This document shows, piece after piece, positions 26,098-34,243 of a DNA stretch of 34,579 bases (its first letter is position 1; each line of letters starts with the position of its first letter). The notes under the pieces are model-generated. The model did no database searches. It was not told the origin of the DNA and saw nothing but the letters and a program-made list of their open reading frames with translations. A program made the position numbers and the translations under genes. The DNA is from Acidobacteriaceae bacterium. Its GTDB lineage: Bacteria > Acidobacteriota > Terriglobia > Terriglobales > Acidobacteriaceae. The stretch is taken from contig PLBW01000150.1 of assembly GCA_003135475.1 (NCBI GenBank), positions 2,335-36,913 on the forward strand. The letters are read 5' to 3'.

Positions 26098-26667
26098 TCA
26101 GTACACCCCGGGAATCAGGCGCGCGGTGGTCCGGCTGTACGCCACATAGTCGGCGCCGAACGCCTTCCTCAAAGCGAGTTCCTCGACGTGAATCCGGTAT
26201 AGCACCGCCGCCGTGGTTGGCACCAGCACCACGGCAAAAGCAGTCCAACTGCGAGAGTGCAACCCGATCGCCACAAACACCAGCAGCAATCCCAGGTAGG
26301 ACGGGTGCCTTACGAATCGATACAGCCCCGTTCGATGGAGCTTTTGCGACTCCCGGATCGCCACGTTCGAGCTGAACGATTTTCCCAGGGCGACAATAGC
26401 CGTCCACCGAACCCCAAGCCCCGCCAGCATTATGATCGCGCTGACCACCTTTAGCCAGTGGGCCCCGCCAAACATGCTCGCCGGCAGGGTTTGGCTGATC
26501 CATTCACAGGCGGTTACCGCCGCCGAAATCACCAGCCACAGAATCAGCAATGAACCGCGGTCCCGCACGTTTGCGCTGCTGCGCTTGGTGCGCGTTGCCA
26601 CCCCGACGAGGATCTCCGACGCAAACCAACCCCAGAAAAGCACGCGCCATAGCATCGATAACGTCAT
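26098..26667 (-). CDS. Isoprenylcysteine carboxyl methyltransferase-family membrane protein
   Basis: 189 residues with four or five hydrophobic segments. The C-terminal half carries the ICMT/PEMT signature: 'GLYRFVRHPSYLGLLLVF', then 'VEELALRKAFGADYVAYSRTTARLIPGVY'. These residues bind S-adenosylmethionine in the family. Bacterial members methylate various small or lipidic acceptors and the substrate here cannot be told; prenylated proteins are not expected. Start ATG 26667 has GGAG about 6 nt upstream. The 267 bases between it and recO show no gene or clear signal. Confidence 0.85.
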   Translation of the reverse strand: MTLSMLWRVLFWGWFASEILVGVATRTKRSSANVRDRGSLLILWLVISAAVTACEWISQTLPASMFGGAHWLKVVSAIIMLAGLGVRWTAIVALGKSFSSNVAIRESQKLHRTGLYRFVRHPSYLGLLLVFVAIGLHSRSWTAFAVVLVPTTAAVLYRIHVEELALRKAFGADYVAYSRTTARLIPGVY

Positions 26668-26858
26668 CGCGTCTCCAAATCGGCATGTATCGTCTGATGG
26701 ACAAAGATTGAAATGAAATTCCGGTCGCCGCGGCGTTCATCCTAAAACAAAAGCGCGGAAACCGTTGGGCCTCCACGCTTGCCACCTTGATCGAAATTAT
26801 TGTTGAGCGGCCCAGCCGCTTGTCGGCCTAATGACTGGGGGCGAGTGCGTGTGAGAAC

Positions 26859-27001
26859 TGTGCCGTCCCTGCGGGACTCGGATCCATTTTCCACTTTACC
26901 CAGCACTCCGCCTGCGGCTGCGTGCTGGGCTAAGTTCTTTCGCCCCATTCGGGGCTGGTTTTTGTGTGCTACCTTCCACCGTGGCAAGTCGATACGAGGT
27001 C
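26859..27001 (+). repeat. Three-hairpin intergenic repeat, copy 3
   Basis: GTCCCTGCGGGAC, then the stem CCCAGCAC (26899-26906) paired with GTGCTGGG (26922-26929), then GCCCCATTCGGGGC, then 'tttttgtgtgctaccttcca' and 'gtcgatacgaggt'. Compared with copies 1 and 2 the central stem has changed on both arms (CGCT/AGCG-type to CAC/GTG) while staying paired, as has the first loop (TACGG to TGCGG). That is covariation favouring a selected or self-templated palindrome. Confidence 0.82.
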
Positions 27002-27030
27002 GCGGCTCAGCCACTGTCGGCCCAAGATTG

Positions 27031-27070
27031 AAAGCTGACGGCTGACGGCTGAAAACTGACGGCTGACGGC
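27031..27070. repeat. Degenerate tandem repeat at the rho 3' end
   Basis: Repeats of 'gctgacg' with 'gctgaaaa' variants end two bases before the rho stop codon. The motif AGCTGACGGCTGA is shared with the tandem repeat just upstream of the VWA gene (about 2163-2203). Confidence 0.6.
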
Positions 27071-27072
27071 CC

Positions 27073-28323
<1,251 letters not shown>

Positions 28324-28394
28324 GTTCACCTACGGGGAATGTGCAGAAGGGCGGGTCGGCGGAACTGCGGGAATGCGCCGAAGGGCGCGGCGCG

Positions 28395-28610
28395 TTATGC
28401 TGCGCGCCGCTGCGCTTCGGAAGCCGTCTCCGGTTCGATAATTATGTCCTGCCGCTCGGAATCGGCAATAAGGTTTAACACGTCGTTGGTAGTGTCCTGA
28501 ATCCGCGTGTTGGGTTTATGGAACTTGCGCGTTGCTTTGGAAGCAAGCTGACACAGCGTGTAGCGGTTGCGCAGTGTGTGGACAGCCTCGAATACTAGTT
28601 CAGACCGCAT
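28395..28610 (-). CDS. rpoZ: RNA polymerase omega subunit
   Basis: 71 residues from ATG 28610, preceded by GAGGAG about 9 nt upstream; the longer frame from 28709 lacks such a site and is not conserved. The sequence 'MRSELVFEAVHTLRNRYTLC', 'QLASKATRKFHKPNTRIQDT' matches the RpoZ/RPB6 core, which clamps the beta-prime C-terminus during polymerase assembly. It is short compared with E. coli omega (about 90 residues). No gmk or other usual partner precedes it in this window; rho follows. A weak promoter candidate (TTGAAC, 16 nt, TAAGTA; plus coordinates 28858-28831) lies about 220 bases upstream. Confidence 0.88.
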   Translation of the reverse strand: MRSELVFEAVHTLRNRYTLCQLASKATRKFHKPNTRIQDTTNDVLNLIADSERQDIIIEPETASEAQRRAA

Positions 28611-29306
28611 CAATTTGTTCTCCTCGTGTCTATGAATGAATGTTCCCGGAGCCCGGCCAGAGTGGAACCACCGCTCCTGGCTATGAAAAAAGTGGGCGGT
28701 AATAGCCACCGCTTGCGACGGCCCGTGACAGAAGCTAAACGTTGGATGCCAGAGTCGCCGATTCGGTTCCTCAATTTCTCGCCTTCTTCCACCCGGCCCT
28801 TAAAGAAACTGGAAAACCTTCTGAAACATTTACTTACGTAGCGCGCCCCACAGTTCAACACAATGCACTTGCCGAGATGTGAATTCCTGATTGCCTGACG
28901 ATGGCGTTCAGTGTGGCCGTTTTCGGGCAGGACGTCTTGGACTGGTACCTAAGGATTGACGCTCACGTAAAAACAGTAAGGTAGTCGCCCGAGGCCCTTG
29001 CGTCAAGCAAAATCTTTGCCCGCGATTGCTGATTTGTGACCCTCAGCAGTCTCCCGCTTAGACGCGACACCGCCGCAAAGGTTCGCAATATTTCCCTAAC
29101 CCGCTGGAGATCAATAAGTTGCTGGTTGTCGAAACCAGTGTGTTGACGTCCAACTACACCACGCGCTACATCGTAACATCAACGATCTAAATGGCTTACC
29201 TACAATTCGCCATACGACCGCCCAGTCTAGTGTCGGTGTCCTATCGGGCTTTGAGGGGGCAGGGAGGAGGCGACCGTAACCCCTATCCACGCTTTACAAT
29301 GGGCTG
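28611..29306. other. Long divergent intergenic region between rpoZ and tsaD
   Basis: 696 bases with no supportable gene. Short frames exist on both strands but lack ribosome binding sites and motifs. Minor features are a hairpin CTGGTT-gtcga-AACCAG near 29118-29135 and the possible rpoZ promoter near 28831-28858. None of the palindromic repeat families is present, so this is the longest repeat-free gap in the window. I see no tRNA or known ncRNA fold in it. Confidence 0.5.
29295..29300 (+). promoter_or_regulatory. -10 element suggesting a leaderless tsaD transcript
   Basis: TACAAT ends six bases before the GTG start of tsaD (29307), the spacing expected between a -10 box and the first transcribed base. 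No Shine-Dalgarno is present. No clear -35 is seen at the right distance. Confidence 0.35.
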
Positions 29307-30452
29307 GTGTCCGACGCGTACATTCTCGGCATCGAGAGCTCGTGCGACGAAACCGCCGCTGCGGTGGTGCGCTCGGGTGAGGAACTGGTCTCCAATGTCG
29401 TCTATTCCCAGTTCGTCACCCATCGGCCCTACGGTGGGGTCGTACCCGAACTGGCTTCTCGCGAGCATTTGCGGGCCATCGTTCCCGTGGTGCGCCAAGC
29501 GCTCGACGATGCCGGACAGTCTTACCAGACGATCGATGCCATCGCCGTCACCAAGGGCCCTGGGCTCGCGGGATCGCTGCTGGTTGGGCTGAGTTACGCC
29601 AAAGCGCTCGCCTACGCCGTCGACAAACCGCTCATCGGAGTCAATCATCTCGAGGGGCACATCCACGCCGTTTTGTTGGAAGAGCGCCAGAAAGGCAACC
29701 ACGAGCTGGAATTTCCCGTGCTCGCTCTGGTGGTGAGCGGAGGTCACACTCATCTTTTTCTCGTCGAAGGAAAATCAGGCGCATGGCGATACCACGACGT
29801 GGGACACACCCGCGATGACGCCGCCGGTGAGGCCTTCGACAAGGTCGCCAAACTGCTCGAACTCGGGTATCCGGGAGGCCCGGCCATCGATTTCCTGGCA
29901 AAGCATGGCAACCCCCAGGCGGTAAAGTTTCCCTTTGCCCAGATCAAGCACCGGGACCGCAATCCGCAAAATCGCCACTCCGATGACGAGTCGCGTGTGG
30001 ACTTCTCCTACAGTGGAATCAAGACGGCGGTTCTGCGCTACGTGGAGACCCACGCCATGCGCGAGGACATTATGCGACGTCGCCAGGCGCTGGTCGCGCT
30101 GGCAAGTCCGTCGCGCGAAGATTACCTCGCCGCCTGCGACCAGTCCACGCTCGATCTGGTCGCGTCTTTCCAGCACGCGATGGTAAACGACTTGGTCAGC
30201 AAGACGCTGCTGGCTGCGCGCGAACAGGATGTGGCCACGTTGCTGGTGACCGGCGGTGTGGCCGCCAACAGCGAGTTGCGCGCGTCGTTCGAACAGCGCG
30301 CCTCGGAAGAAGGGTTAGCGGTGTGCTTGCCGTCGCGAAAACTTTCCACTGACAACGCGGCCATGATTGCAGCCGCTGCCTATCCACGATTTCTAGCGGG
30401 TGAGTTCGCGGCGCCAGAATTGTCCGCCGACGCGGCCCTGCGCCTGCGGTAA
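29307..30452 (+). CDS. tsaD: tRNA N6-threonylcarbamoyladenosine transferase TsaD
   Basis: 381 residues. It transfers the threonylcarbamoyl group to A37 of ANN-decoding tRNAs together with TsaB/TsaE. An ASKHA fold is seen: 'LGIESSCDETAAAVV' at the N-terminus, 'VTKGPGLAGSLLVGL', metal-binding H114/H118 ('NHLEGHIHA'), 'LVVSGGHTHL', 'GEAFDKVAKLL', 'VDFSYSGIKTAV', 'VTGGVAANSELR' and 'STDNAAMIA'. Start GTG 29307 begins exactly at the conserved N-terminus. The segment after the 'FSYSGIKTAV' block is about 30 residues longer than in minimal homologues. No partner tsaB/tsaE is nearby. Confidence 0.96.
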   Translation: MSDAYILGIESSCDETAAAVVRSGEELVSNVVYSQFVTHRPYGGVVPELASREHLRAIVPVVRQALDDAGQSYQTIDAIAVTKGPGLAGSLLVGLSYAKALAYAVDKPLIGVNHLEGHIHAVLLEERQKGNHELEFPVLALVVSGGHTHLFLVEGKSGAWRYHDVGHTRDDAAGEAFDKVAKLLELGYPGGPAIDFLAKHGNPQAVKFPFAQIKHRDRNPQNRHSDDESRVDFSYSGIKTAVLRYVETHAMREDIMRRRQALVALASPSREDYLAACDQSTLDLVASFQHAMVNDLVSKTLLAAREQDVATLLVTGGVAANSELRASFEQRASEEGLAVCLPSRKLSTDNAAMIAAAAYPRFLAGEFAAPELSADAALRLR

Positions 30453-30483
30453 ACGGCTCCAGGATTGGTGTACCTCCTTGCAC

Positions 30484-30620
30484 GGGTAGAGCGGGCCTTC
30501 AGGCCCGCGTCCAAGAGCAGGGAGAGAAATCGCGTCAGCCGCTGAGGTTGACGACCTCAGCGGCTGACGCTAGGAATTGCGCCGGCGGTTCTAACGCGGG
30601 CCTGAAGGCCCGCACTACCC
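30484..30620. repeat. BIME: two inverted GGGTAG-headed REPs around a long hairpin
   Basis: The left REP is GGGTAG-A-GCGGGCCTTCAGGCCCGC (30484-30508). The right REP is its inverted copy with one change (30596-30620, GGGTAG-T- on the minus strand). Between them GCGTCAGCCGCTGAGGT (30532-30548) pairs perfectly with 30554-30570 around a 5-base loop. A GTAG-type tetranucleotide 5' of a GC hairpin is the hallmark of REPs mobilised by RAYT (Y1 HUH) transposases. No RAYT gene is in this window. It lies 31 bases after the tsaD stop. Confidence 0.85.
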
Positions 30621-30698
30621 AAGATACAACCTCCTTGGAACTGCTTTGGGCACACCTCTTCACTCTCGCGCACATGCAATGTCGTTCGAGCTTCGTAC

Positions 30699-30851
30699 CT
30701 ATTCGTCTTGGGGAGGAATTTTCGACTCGATATCCATGTCGCGGAGTTCACTCGATTCGAAGACCTCGCGGCATTCCATACACTCGACGTATTCCGCGTC
30801 TTCATCTCGAGAGACAACCTGGACACGGGGATGCCGACACGGCTGGTCCAT
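30699..30851 (-). CDS. 50-residue putative zinc-binding protein, unknown function
   Basis: Starting at ATG 30851 the product begins 'MDQPCRHPRVQVVSRDEDAE', with C5-x-H7 and then C-ME-C in 'YVECMECREVFESSEL', a pattern suited to a small zinc ribbon, followed by an acidic tail. Upstream in-frame ATG 30905 would add 18 residues of low complexity. A strong sigma70-type promoter on this strand (30976-30949) starts transcription near 30942, which excludes the longest frame (from 30989) and supports the gene being real. Similar short C/H proteins with a 'VECxECxEVF' core seem familiar in Acidobacteriota, but I cannot name a function. Confidence 0.6.
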   Translation of the reverse strand: MDQPCRHPRVQVVSRDEDAEYVECMECREVFESSELRDMDIESKIPPQDE

Positions 30852-30948
30852 GGATTTGCTCTGCGGGAAGTTTGGAGTTCTATTGGCCGGCTGGCTAAGG
30901 TTCATGACTTTCGCCCTGACTGCAAGGGCATTGGTGCAATTTCCCGGT

Positions 30949-30976
30949 ATTTTAGACCGGAACCAACAGTTGTCAA
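30949..30976 (-). promoter_or_regulatory. Sigma70-type promoter for the small zinc-binding protein
   Basis: On the minus strand, consensus -35 TTGACA (30976-30971), a 16-nt spacer, then -10 TAAAAT (30954-30949). It is the best promoter match in the window. Predicted initiation is near 30942, about 37-91 nt before the two candidate start codons. Confidence 0.65.
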
Positions 30977-31025
30977 GCTTTTCCAGCACACGAAATGTTA
31001 AATCTCGGTTGGGGACGCACCCTCT

Positions 31026-31157
31026 GTCGTCCCTACGGGACTTGGTCCTATTTGCTAATTTACCCAGCGCTGAAGCACTGAGCTACACTCTTTCGCCCCA
31101 TGCGGGGCTGATTCTCGTGTGCCTCTTTCCACTGCGGCAAATCGATACGAGGTTGCG
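31026..31157 (+). repeat. Three-hairpin intergenic repeat, copy 4
   Basis: GTCCCTACGGGAC, then CCCAGCGCTGAAGCACTGAG (31063-31082, slightly decayed stem), then GCCCCATGCGGGGC, then 'tgtgcctctttccactgcgg' and 'atcgatacgaggt'. It shares the tail of copy 3. The rest of the 470-base spacer between the small zinc protein and iscR shows no gene. Confidence 0.8.
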
Positions 31158-31376
31158 ACCAGTCTCTGAATGCCCGCACTGCCCGAACCATCCCCACTCT
31201 GGAATGATCGAGCAATACCGGCTGGGTCTCTGTTCTAACGCCTGGGTACCCTGATCCGAGCACATCCCGGACAAGCGCACCTAATAATATGCGACCGTTT
31301 ATATCGGCAATCCTTAAACCGTTCCCTGTCCGTTAGTTACCGATAAATGCGCTAAATCGCCTTTCGCTGCCAAGGC

Positions 31377-31430
31377 TTGCGCTATGTCCTCCGCCCAGCG
31401 TAGAATCTAATTGCGACTGAATTGGTCGCA
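31377..31430 (+). promoter_or_regulatory. iscR promoter with overlapping palindromic operator
   Basis: TTGCGC (31377-31382), an 18-nt spacer, then TAGAAT (31401-31406) place initiation near 31413. Immediately there, TGCGAC (31412-31417) and GTCGCA (31425-31430) form a perfect inverted repeat with a 7-base spacer. A palindrome covering the start point of an Rrf2-family gene suggests autorepression by the encoded IscR-like protein. Confidence 0.6.
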
Positions 31431-31459
31431 TATTCATCTGACCGAGTGGACTGCTGACG

Positions 31460-31927
31460 ATGTTGAAGCTGACCAAGAAGGCAGATTACGGACTGATTGC
31501 CATGCGGCATCTCGCCGAGCACGCCGACTTGGGAGCGTGTAGCGCCAAGGACCTGGCCGAGATGTACAGCATGCCGCAGGAAGCGCTGGCGAAGATTCTG
31601 CAGCGGTTGACCAAGGCTGGCTTGCTGGTATCGCAGTACGGCACAAATGGCGGCTACACTCTGGCCCGCAACCCGCGGCAGATTAGCGCCTTTGAAGTAA
31701 TCCGGGCGATTGATGGACCGTTGTTTATTACCTCGTGCAGCTCGGCAACCGAAGATTGCGACCAGAGTGACCGCTGCACGGTGCGCGAACCGCTGCGCAA
31801 GGTGAGCCGCAGCATCGAAGAAGTTTTGAACCGGCTAACGATTTGGGAGATGACCGAGCCGGAGCACGAATCCGCGCCGGAACTGGTTACCTTGGGCTGG
31901 ACGCCAAACAAGATTGAACACGTTTAG
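31460..31927 (+). CDS. iscR: Rrf2-family Fe-S regulator IscR
   Basis: 155 residues. An N-terminal winged helix ('LTKKADYGLIAMRHLAEHA', then the wing 'VSQYGTNGGYTLARNP') is followed by a dimerisation helix and three cysteines C93, C100 and C106 (spacing C-x6-C-x5-C) that would ligate a [2Fe-2S] cluster; E. coli IscR has C-x5-C-x5-C. As first gene of the isc operon it probably senses cluster sufficiency and represses the operon. A palindrome overlaps its predicted transcription start. iscS follows after three bases, so translation may be coupled. Confidence 0.93.
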   Translation: MLKLTKKADYGLIAMRHLAEHADLGACSAKDLAEMYSMPQEALAKILQRLTKAGLLVSQYGTNGGYTLARNPRQISAFEVIRAIDGPLFITSCSSATEDCDQSDRCTVREPLRKVSRSIEEVLNRLTIWEMTEPEHESAPELVTLGWTPNKIEHV

Positions 31928-31930
31928 GAG

Positions 31931-33205
31931 ATGGCACAAGCAATGAGCACGAATGTGATTTCGGGCAATGGGAACAACGACGTGAAACTGCCTATCTACA
32001 TGGACAACCATGCCACGACGCGCACCGATCCGCGCGTGGTGGAAGAGATGCTGCCGTACTTCACCGAGAAGTTTGGCAATGCCGCCAGCCGCAACCACGA
32101 ATTCGGCTGGGTGGCCGAACAAGCCGTGGAGCAGGCACGTGAGCGCATCGCCAAGCTGATTGGCGCCACCTCCAAGGAAATTATCTTCACGTCGGGCGCG
32201 ACCGAGAGCAACAACCTTGCCATCAAGGGCGTCGCCGAGATGTACAAGGAAAAAGGCAATCACATCATCACCCAGGCCATCGAACACAAGGCGGTGCTCG
32301 ACACCTGCAAGCGCCTGGAGAAGTACGGTTTTCGGGTCACGTATTTGCCGGTGCAGAAAGACGGCCGCATCGATCTTGACGATCTGAAGCGGGCGATGGA
32401 CGAAAAGACCATCCTGGTGACGATCATGACCGCCAACAACGAGATTGGCGCGTTGCAGCCGATCCGGGAAATCGGCGCTCTTTGTCACGAACGCGGCGTG
32501 TTGTTTCACACCGATGCGGTGCAGGCGATTGGCAAGGTTCCTTTCAACGTTATCCAGGACAACGTGGACCTGGCGTCGCTCACGGCCCACAAGCTCTACG
32601 GCCCCAAGGGCGTTGGCGGGTTGTACGTCCGGCGCAAGAACCCGCGGGTTCAACTGGTGGCGCAAATTGATGGCGGCGGGCATGAGCGTGGCATGCGCTC
32701 GGGCACGCTGAACGTTCCGGGAATCGTAGGCTTTGGCAAGGCGTGCGCGCTGGCGAGCGAAGGCATGGCCGAAGAAGCGGTTAAGCTCGCCGCTTTGCGC
32801 GATCGCTTGAAGGACGCCATCATGGGCCAGCTCGACGAGGTTTACATCAACGGCTCGGTGGAGCATCGTCTGCCCGGCAACTTGAATATCAGTTTTGCCT
32901 ACGTGGAAGGCGAGTCGCTGCTGATGGGCATTAACGATATTGCCGTTTCCAGCGGTTCGGCGTGCACCTCGGCGACGCTGGAGCCATCTTATGTATTGAA
33001 GGCGCTGGGCGCTGGCGATGACCTGGCTCACAGCTCCATCCGGTTTGGCATTGGGCGGTTTAACACGCAGGCCGAAGTCGATTATGTGGCCGAGCGTGTG
33101 ATCGATACGGTGAAGCGGTTGCGTGAATTGTCGCCGTTGTACGAGATGGCGAAAGAGGGAATTGATTTAACCAAGGTGCAATGGGCGGCCGAGCCGACGC
33201 ATTAA
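31931..33205 (+). CDS. iscS: Cysteine desulfurase IscS
   Basis: Up to 424 residues. A PLP-dependent group I desulfurase that removes sulfur from cysteine for Fe-S assembly. Visible: '[20 protein letters not shown]' at the N-terminus, '[15 protein letters not shown]', PLP-lysine K221 ('[11 protein letters not shown]'), '[20 protein letters not shown]', and catalytic C345 in the mobile loop '[17 protein letters not shown]' (group I type). AGGAG abuts the first ATG (31931), so ATG 31943 (codon 5) may be the real start; codons before 'LPIYMDNH' form a non-conserved leader of about 20 residues. It lies between iscR and iscU in a standard isc order. Confidence 0.97.
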   Translation: MAQAMSTNVISGNGNNDVKLPIYMDNHATTRTDPRVVEEMLPYFTEKFGNAASRNHEFGWVAEQAVEQARERIAKLIGATSKEIIFTSGATESNNLAIKGVAEMYKEKGNHIITQAIEHKAVLDTCKRLEKYGFRVTYLPVQKDGRIDLDDLKRAMDEKTILVTIMTANNEIGALQPIREIGALCHERGVLFHTDAVQAIGKVPFNVIQDNVDLASLTAHKLYGPKGVGGLYVRRKNPRVQLVAQIDGGGHERGMRSGTLNVPGIVGFGKACALASEGMAEEAVKLAALRDRLKDAIMGQLDEVYINGSVEHRLPGNLNISFAYVEGESLLMGINDIAVSSGSACTSATLEPSYVLKALGAGDDLAHSSIRFGIGRFNTQAEVDYVAERVIDTVKRLRELSPLYEMAKEGIDLTKVQWAAEPTH

Positions 33206-33242
33206 TTCGCGACAAGAAAGTTTGGAATTGAGGAGATAACGC

Positions 33243-33674
33243 ATGGCTTACAGTGACAAGGTTTTGGACCACTATTCGAATCCCCGTAACGTGGGTTCGC
33301 TCGACAAGAACAGCACCGAGGTGGGTACCGGTTTGGTGGGTGCACCCGAATGCGGCGACGTCATGAAGCTGCAGATCAAGGTGAATCCCGCGACCAACAT
33401 CATCGAAGACGCCAAGTTCAAAACGTTCGGGTGCGGCTCGGCGATTGCATCGTCTTCGCTGGCCACCGAATGGGTGAAGGGCAAGACCGTGGACGAAGCC
33501 CTCACGATCCGGAACACGGACATCGTGAAGGAGCTGTCGCTGCCTCCAGTGAAGATCCACTGTTCGGTGCTGGCGGAAGACGCAATTCGCGCCGCCATCG
33601 GCGACTGGAAGAAGAAAAATGGACAGCACAGCCAGCCCCAGCCCCAAGCCCAGCCGGTCGAACAGCGGGCGTAA
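33243..33674 (+). CDS. iscU: Fe-S cluster scaffold IscU
   Basis: 143 residues. Scaffold on which [2Fe-2S] clusters are built from IscS-derived sulfur. Ligands C37 (with D39 in 'PECGD'), C64 ('FGCGSAIASSS') and C107 ('KIHCSVLAEDA', with H106) are all present. The LPPVK peptide (100-104) recognised by the HscA chaperone is intact, consistent with hscB downstream. The C-terminus carries an extra Gln/Pro-rich tail ('QPQPQAQP'). GAGGAG is 7 nt upstream of ATG 33243. Confidence 0.97.
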   Translation: MAYSDKVLDHYSNPRNVGSLDKNSTEVGTGLVGAPECGDVMKLQIKVNPATNIIEDAKFKTFGCGSAIASSSLATEWVKGKTVDEALTIRNTDIVKELSLPPVKIHCSVLAEDAIRAAIGDWKKKNGQHSQPQPQAQPVEQRA

Positions 33675-33731
33675 ACTGGTTTTGAGGGCCGGGGTGCCGC
33701 ATCTCTCGATCAGGCGCACCGGAACACAACC

Positions 33732-34112
33732 ATGAGCACGGTCAACATTGAAAATCCGGTCCAGGCGCCCGCCCCCGCTGCCAAAGGCATTCAGGTGACG
33801 GACAAGGCGCTGGCCCGCATTCGCTTGGCGATGGCAAAGGAAAACATTTCGCCGACCGAGGGCGGACTGCGTCTGGGCGTGCAGGGTGGCGGTTGTTCGG
33901 GACTGAGTTATAACATCCGTTTCGACACGCAGCCGCGCGAACGCGATCGCGTCTTTCAGTTCGAAGACGTTCGCGTCTTTGTCGATCCGAAGTCGTTCAT
34001 TTACCTGCACGGCATGGTTCTCGATTACGAAGAGACCCTGATGCACCAGGGCTTCGCCTTTCAGAACCCGAATGCGAAGAAGTCCTGCGGCTGCGGTACT
34101 TCGTTTTCCTAA
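33732..34112 (+). CDS. iscA: A-type Fe-S carrier IscA
   Basis: 126 residues of the HesB/IscA/SufA family. The three conserved cysteines are C55 ('GGGCSGLSY'), C119 and C121 ('SCGCGTSFS'). An N-terminal leader of about 20 Ala/Pro-rich residues precedes the conserved start ('IQVTDKALARIRLAM'). It carries Fe or assembled clusters to targets, downstream of IscU. Located 57 bases after iscU in the same operon; no strong ribosome binding site is visible. Confidence 0.95.
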   Translation: MSTVNIENPVQAPAPAAKGIQVTDKALARIRLAMAKENISPTEGGLRLGVQGGGCSGLSYNIRFDTQPRERDRVFQFEDVRVFVDPKSFIYLHGMVLDYEETLMHQGFAFQNPNAKKSCGCGTSFS

Positions 34113-34243
34113 GAAGCGGTAACGGCGCCCGAATGCGACCGGCTGAACGATAGGGATTCCGCGATTGTGGAATTCCGGGGTGATTGGTTCGTCCATTACG
34201 CTGCGATTGATTTGGCTCGCGCACTGGAGAAAGTAAGGATTAG

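Larger units (their letters stand above)
26668..27072. other. Spacer with three-hairpin repeat and tandem repeat
   Basis: This 405-base gap between the methyltransferase and rho carries no gene. Its left part (26668-26858) is unstructured as far as I can see. It continues with the three-hairpin repeat (26859-27001) and ends with a degenerate tandem repeat (27031-27070) of 'gctgacg' units abutting the rho stop codon. Confidence 0.65.

Noticed and set aside
30990-31280. Short minus-strand frames encoding 'PRMGRKSVAQ'-like peptides
   Set aside because: They are translations of the three-hairpin repeat and recur in the copy at 26859-27001; repeat-derived, not genes.
31835-34196. Minus-strand frames of 398 and 378 codons across the isc operon
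   Set aside because: Antisense to conserved isc genes; composition typical of GC-driven shadows.
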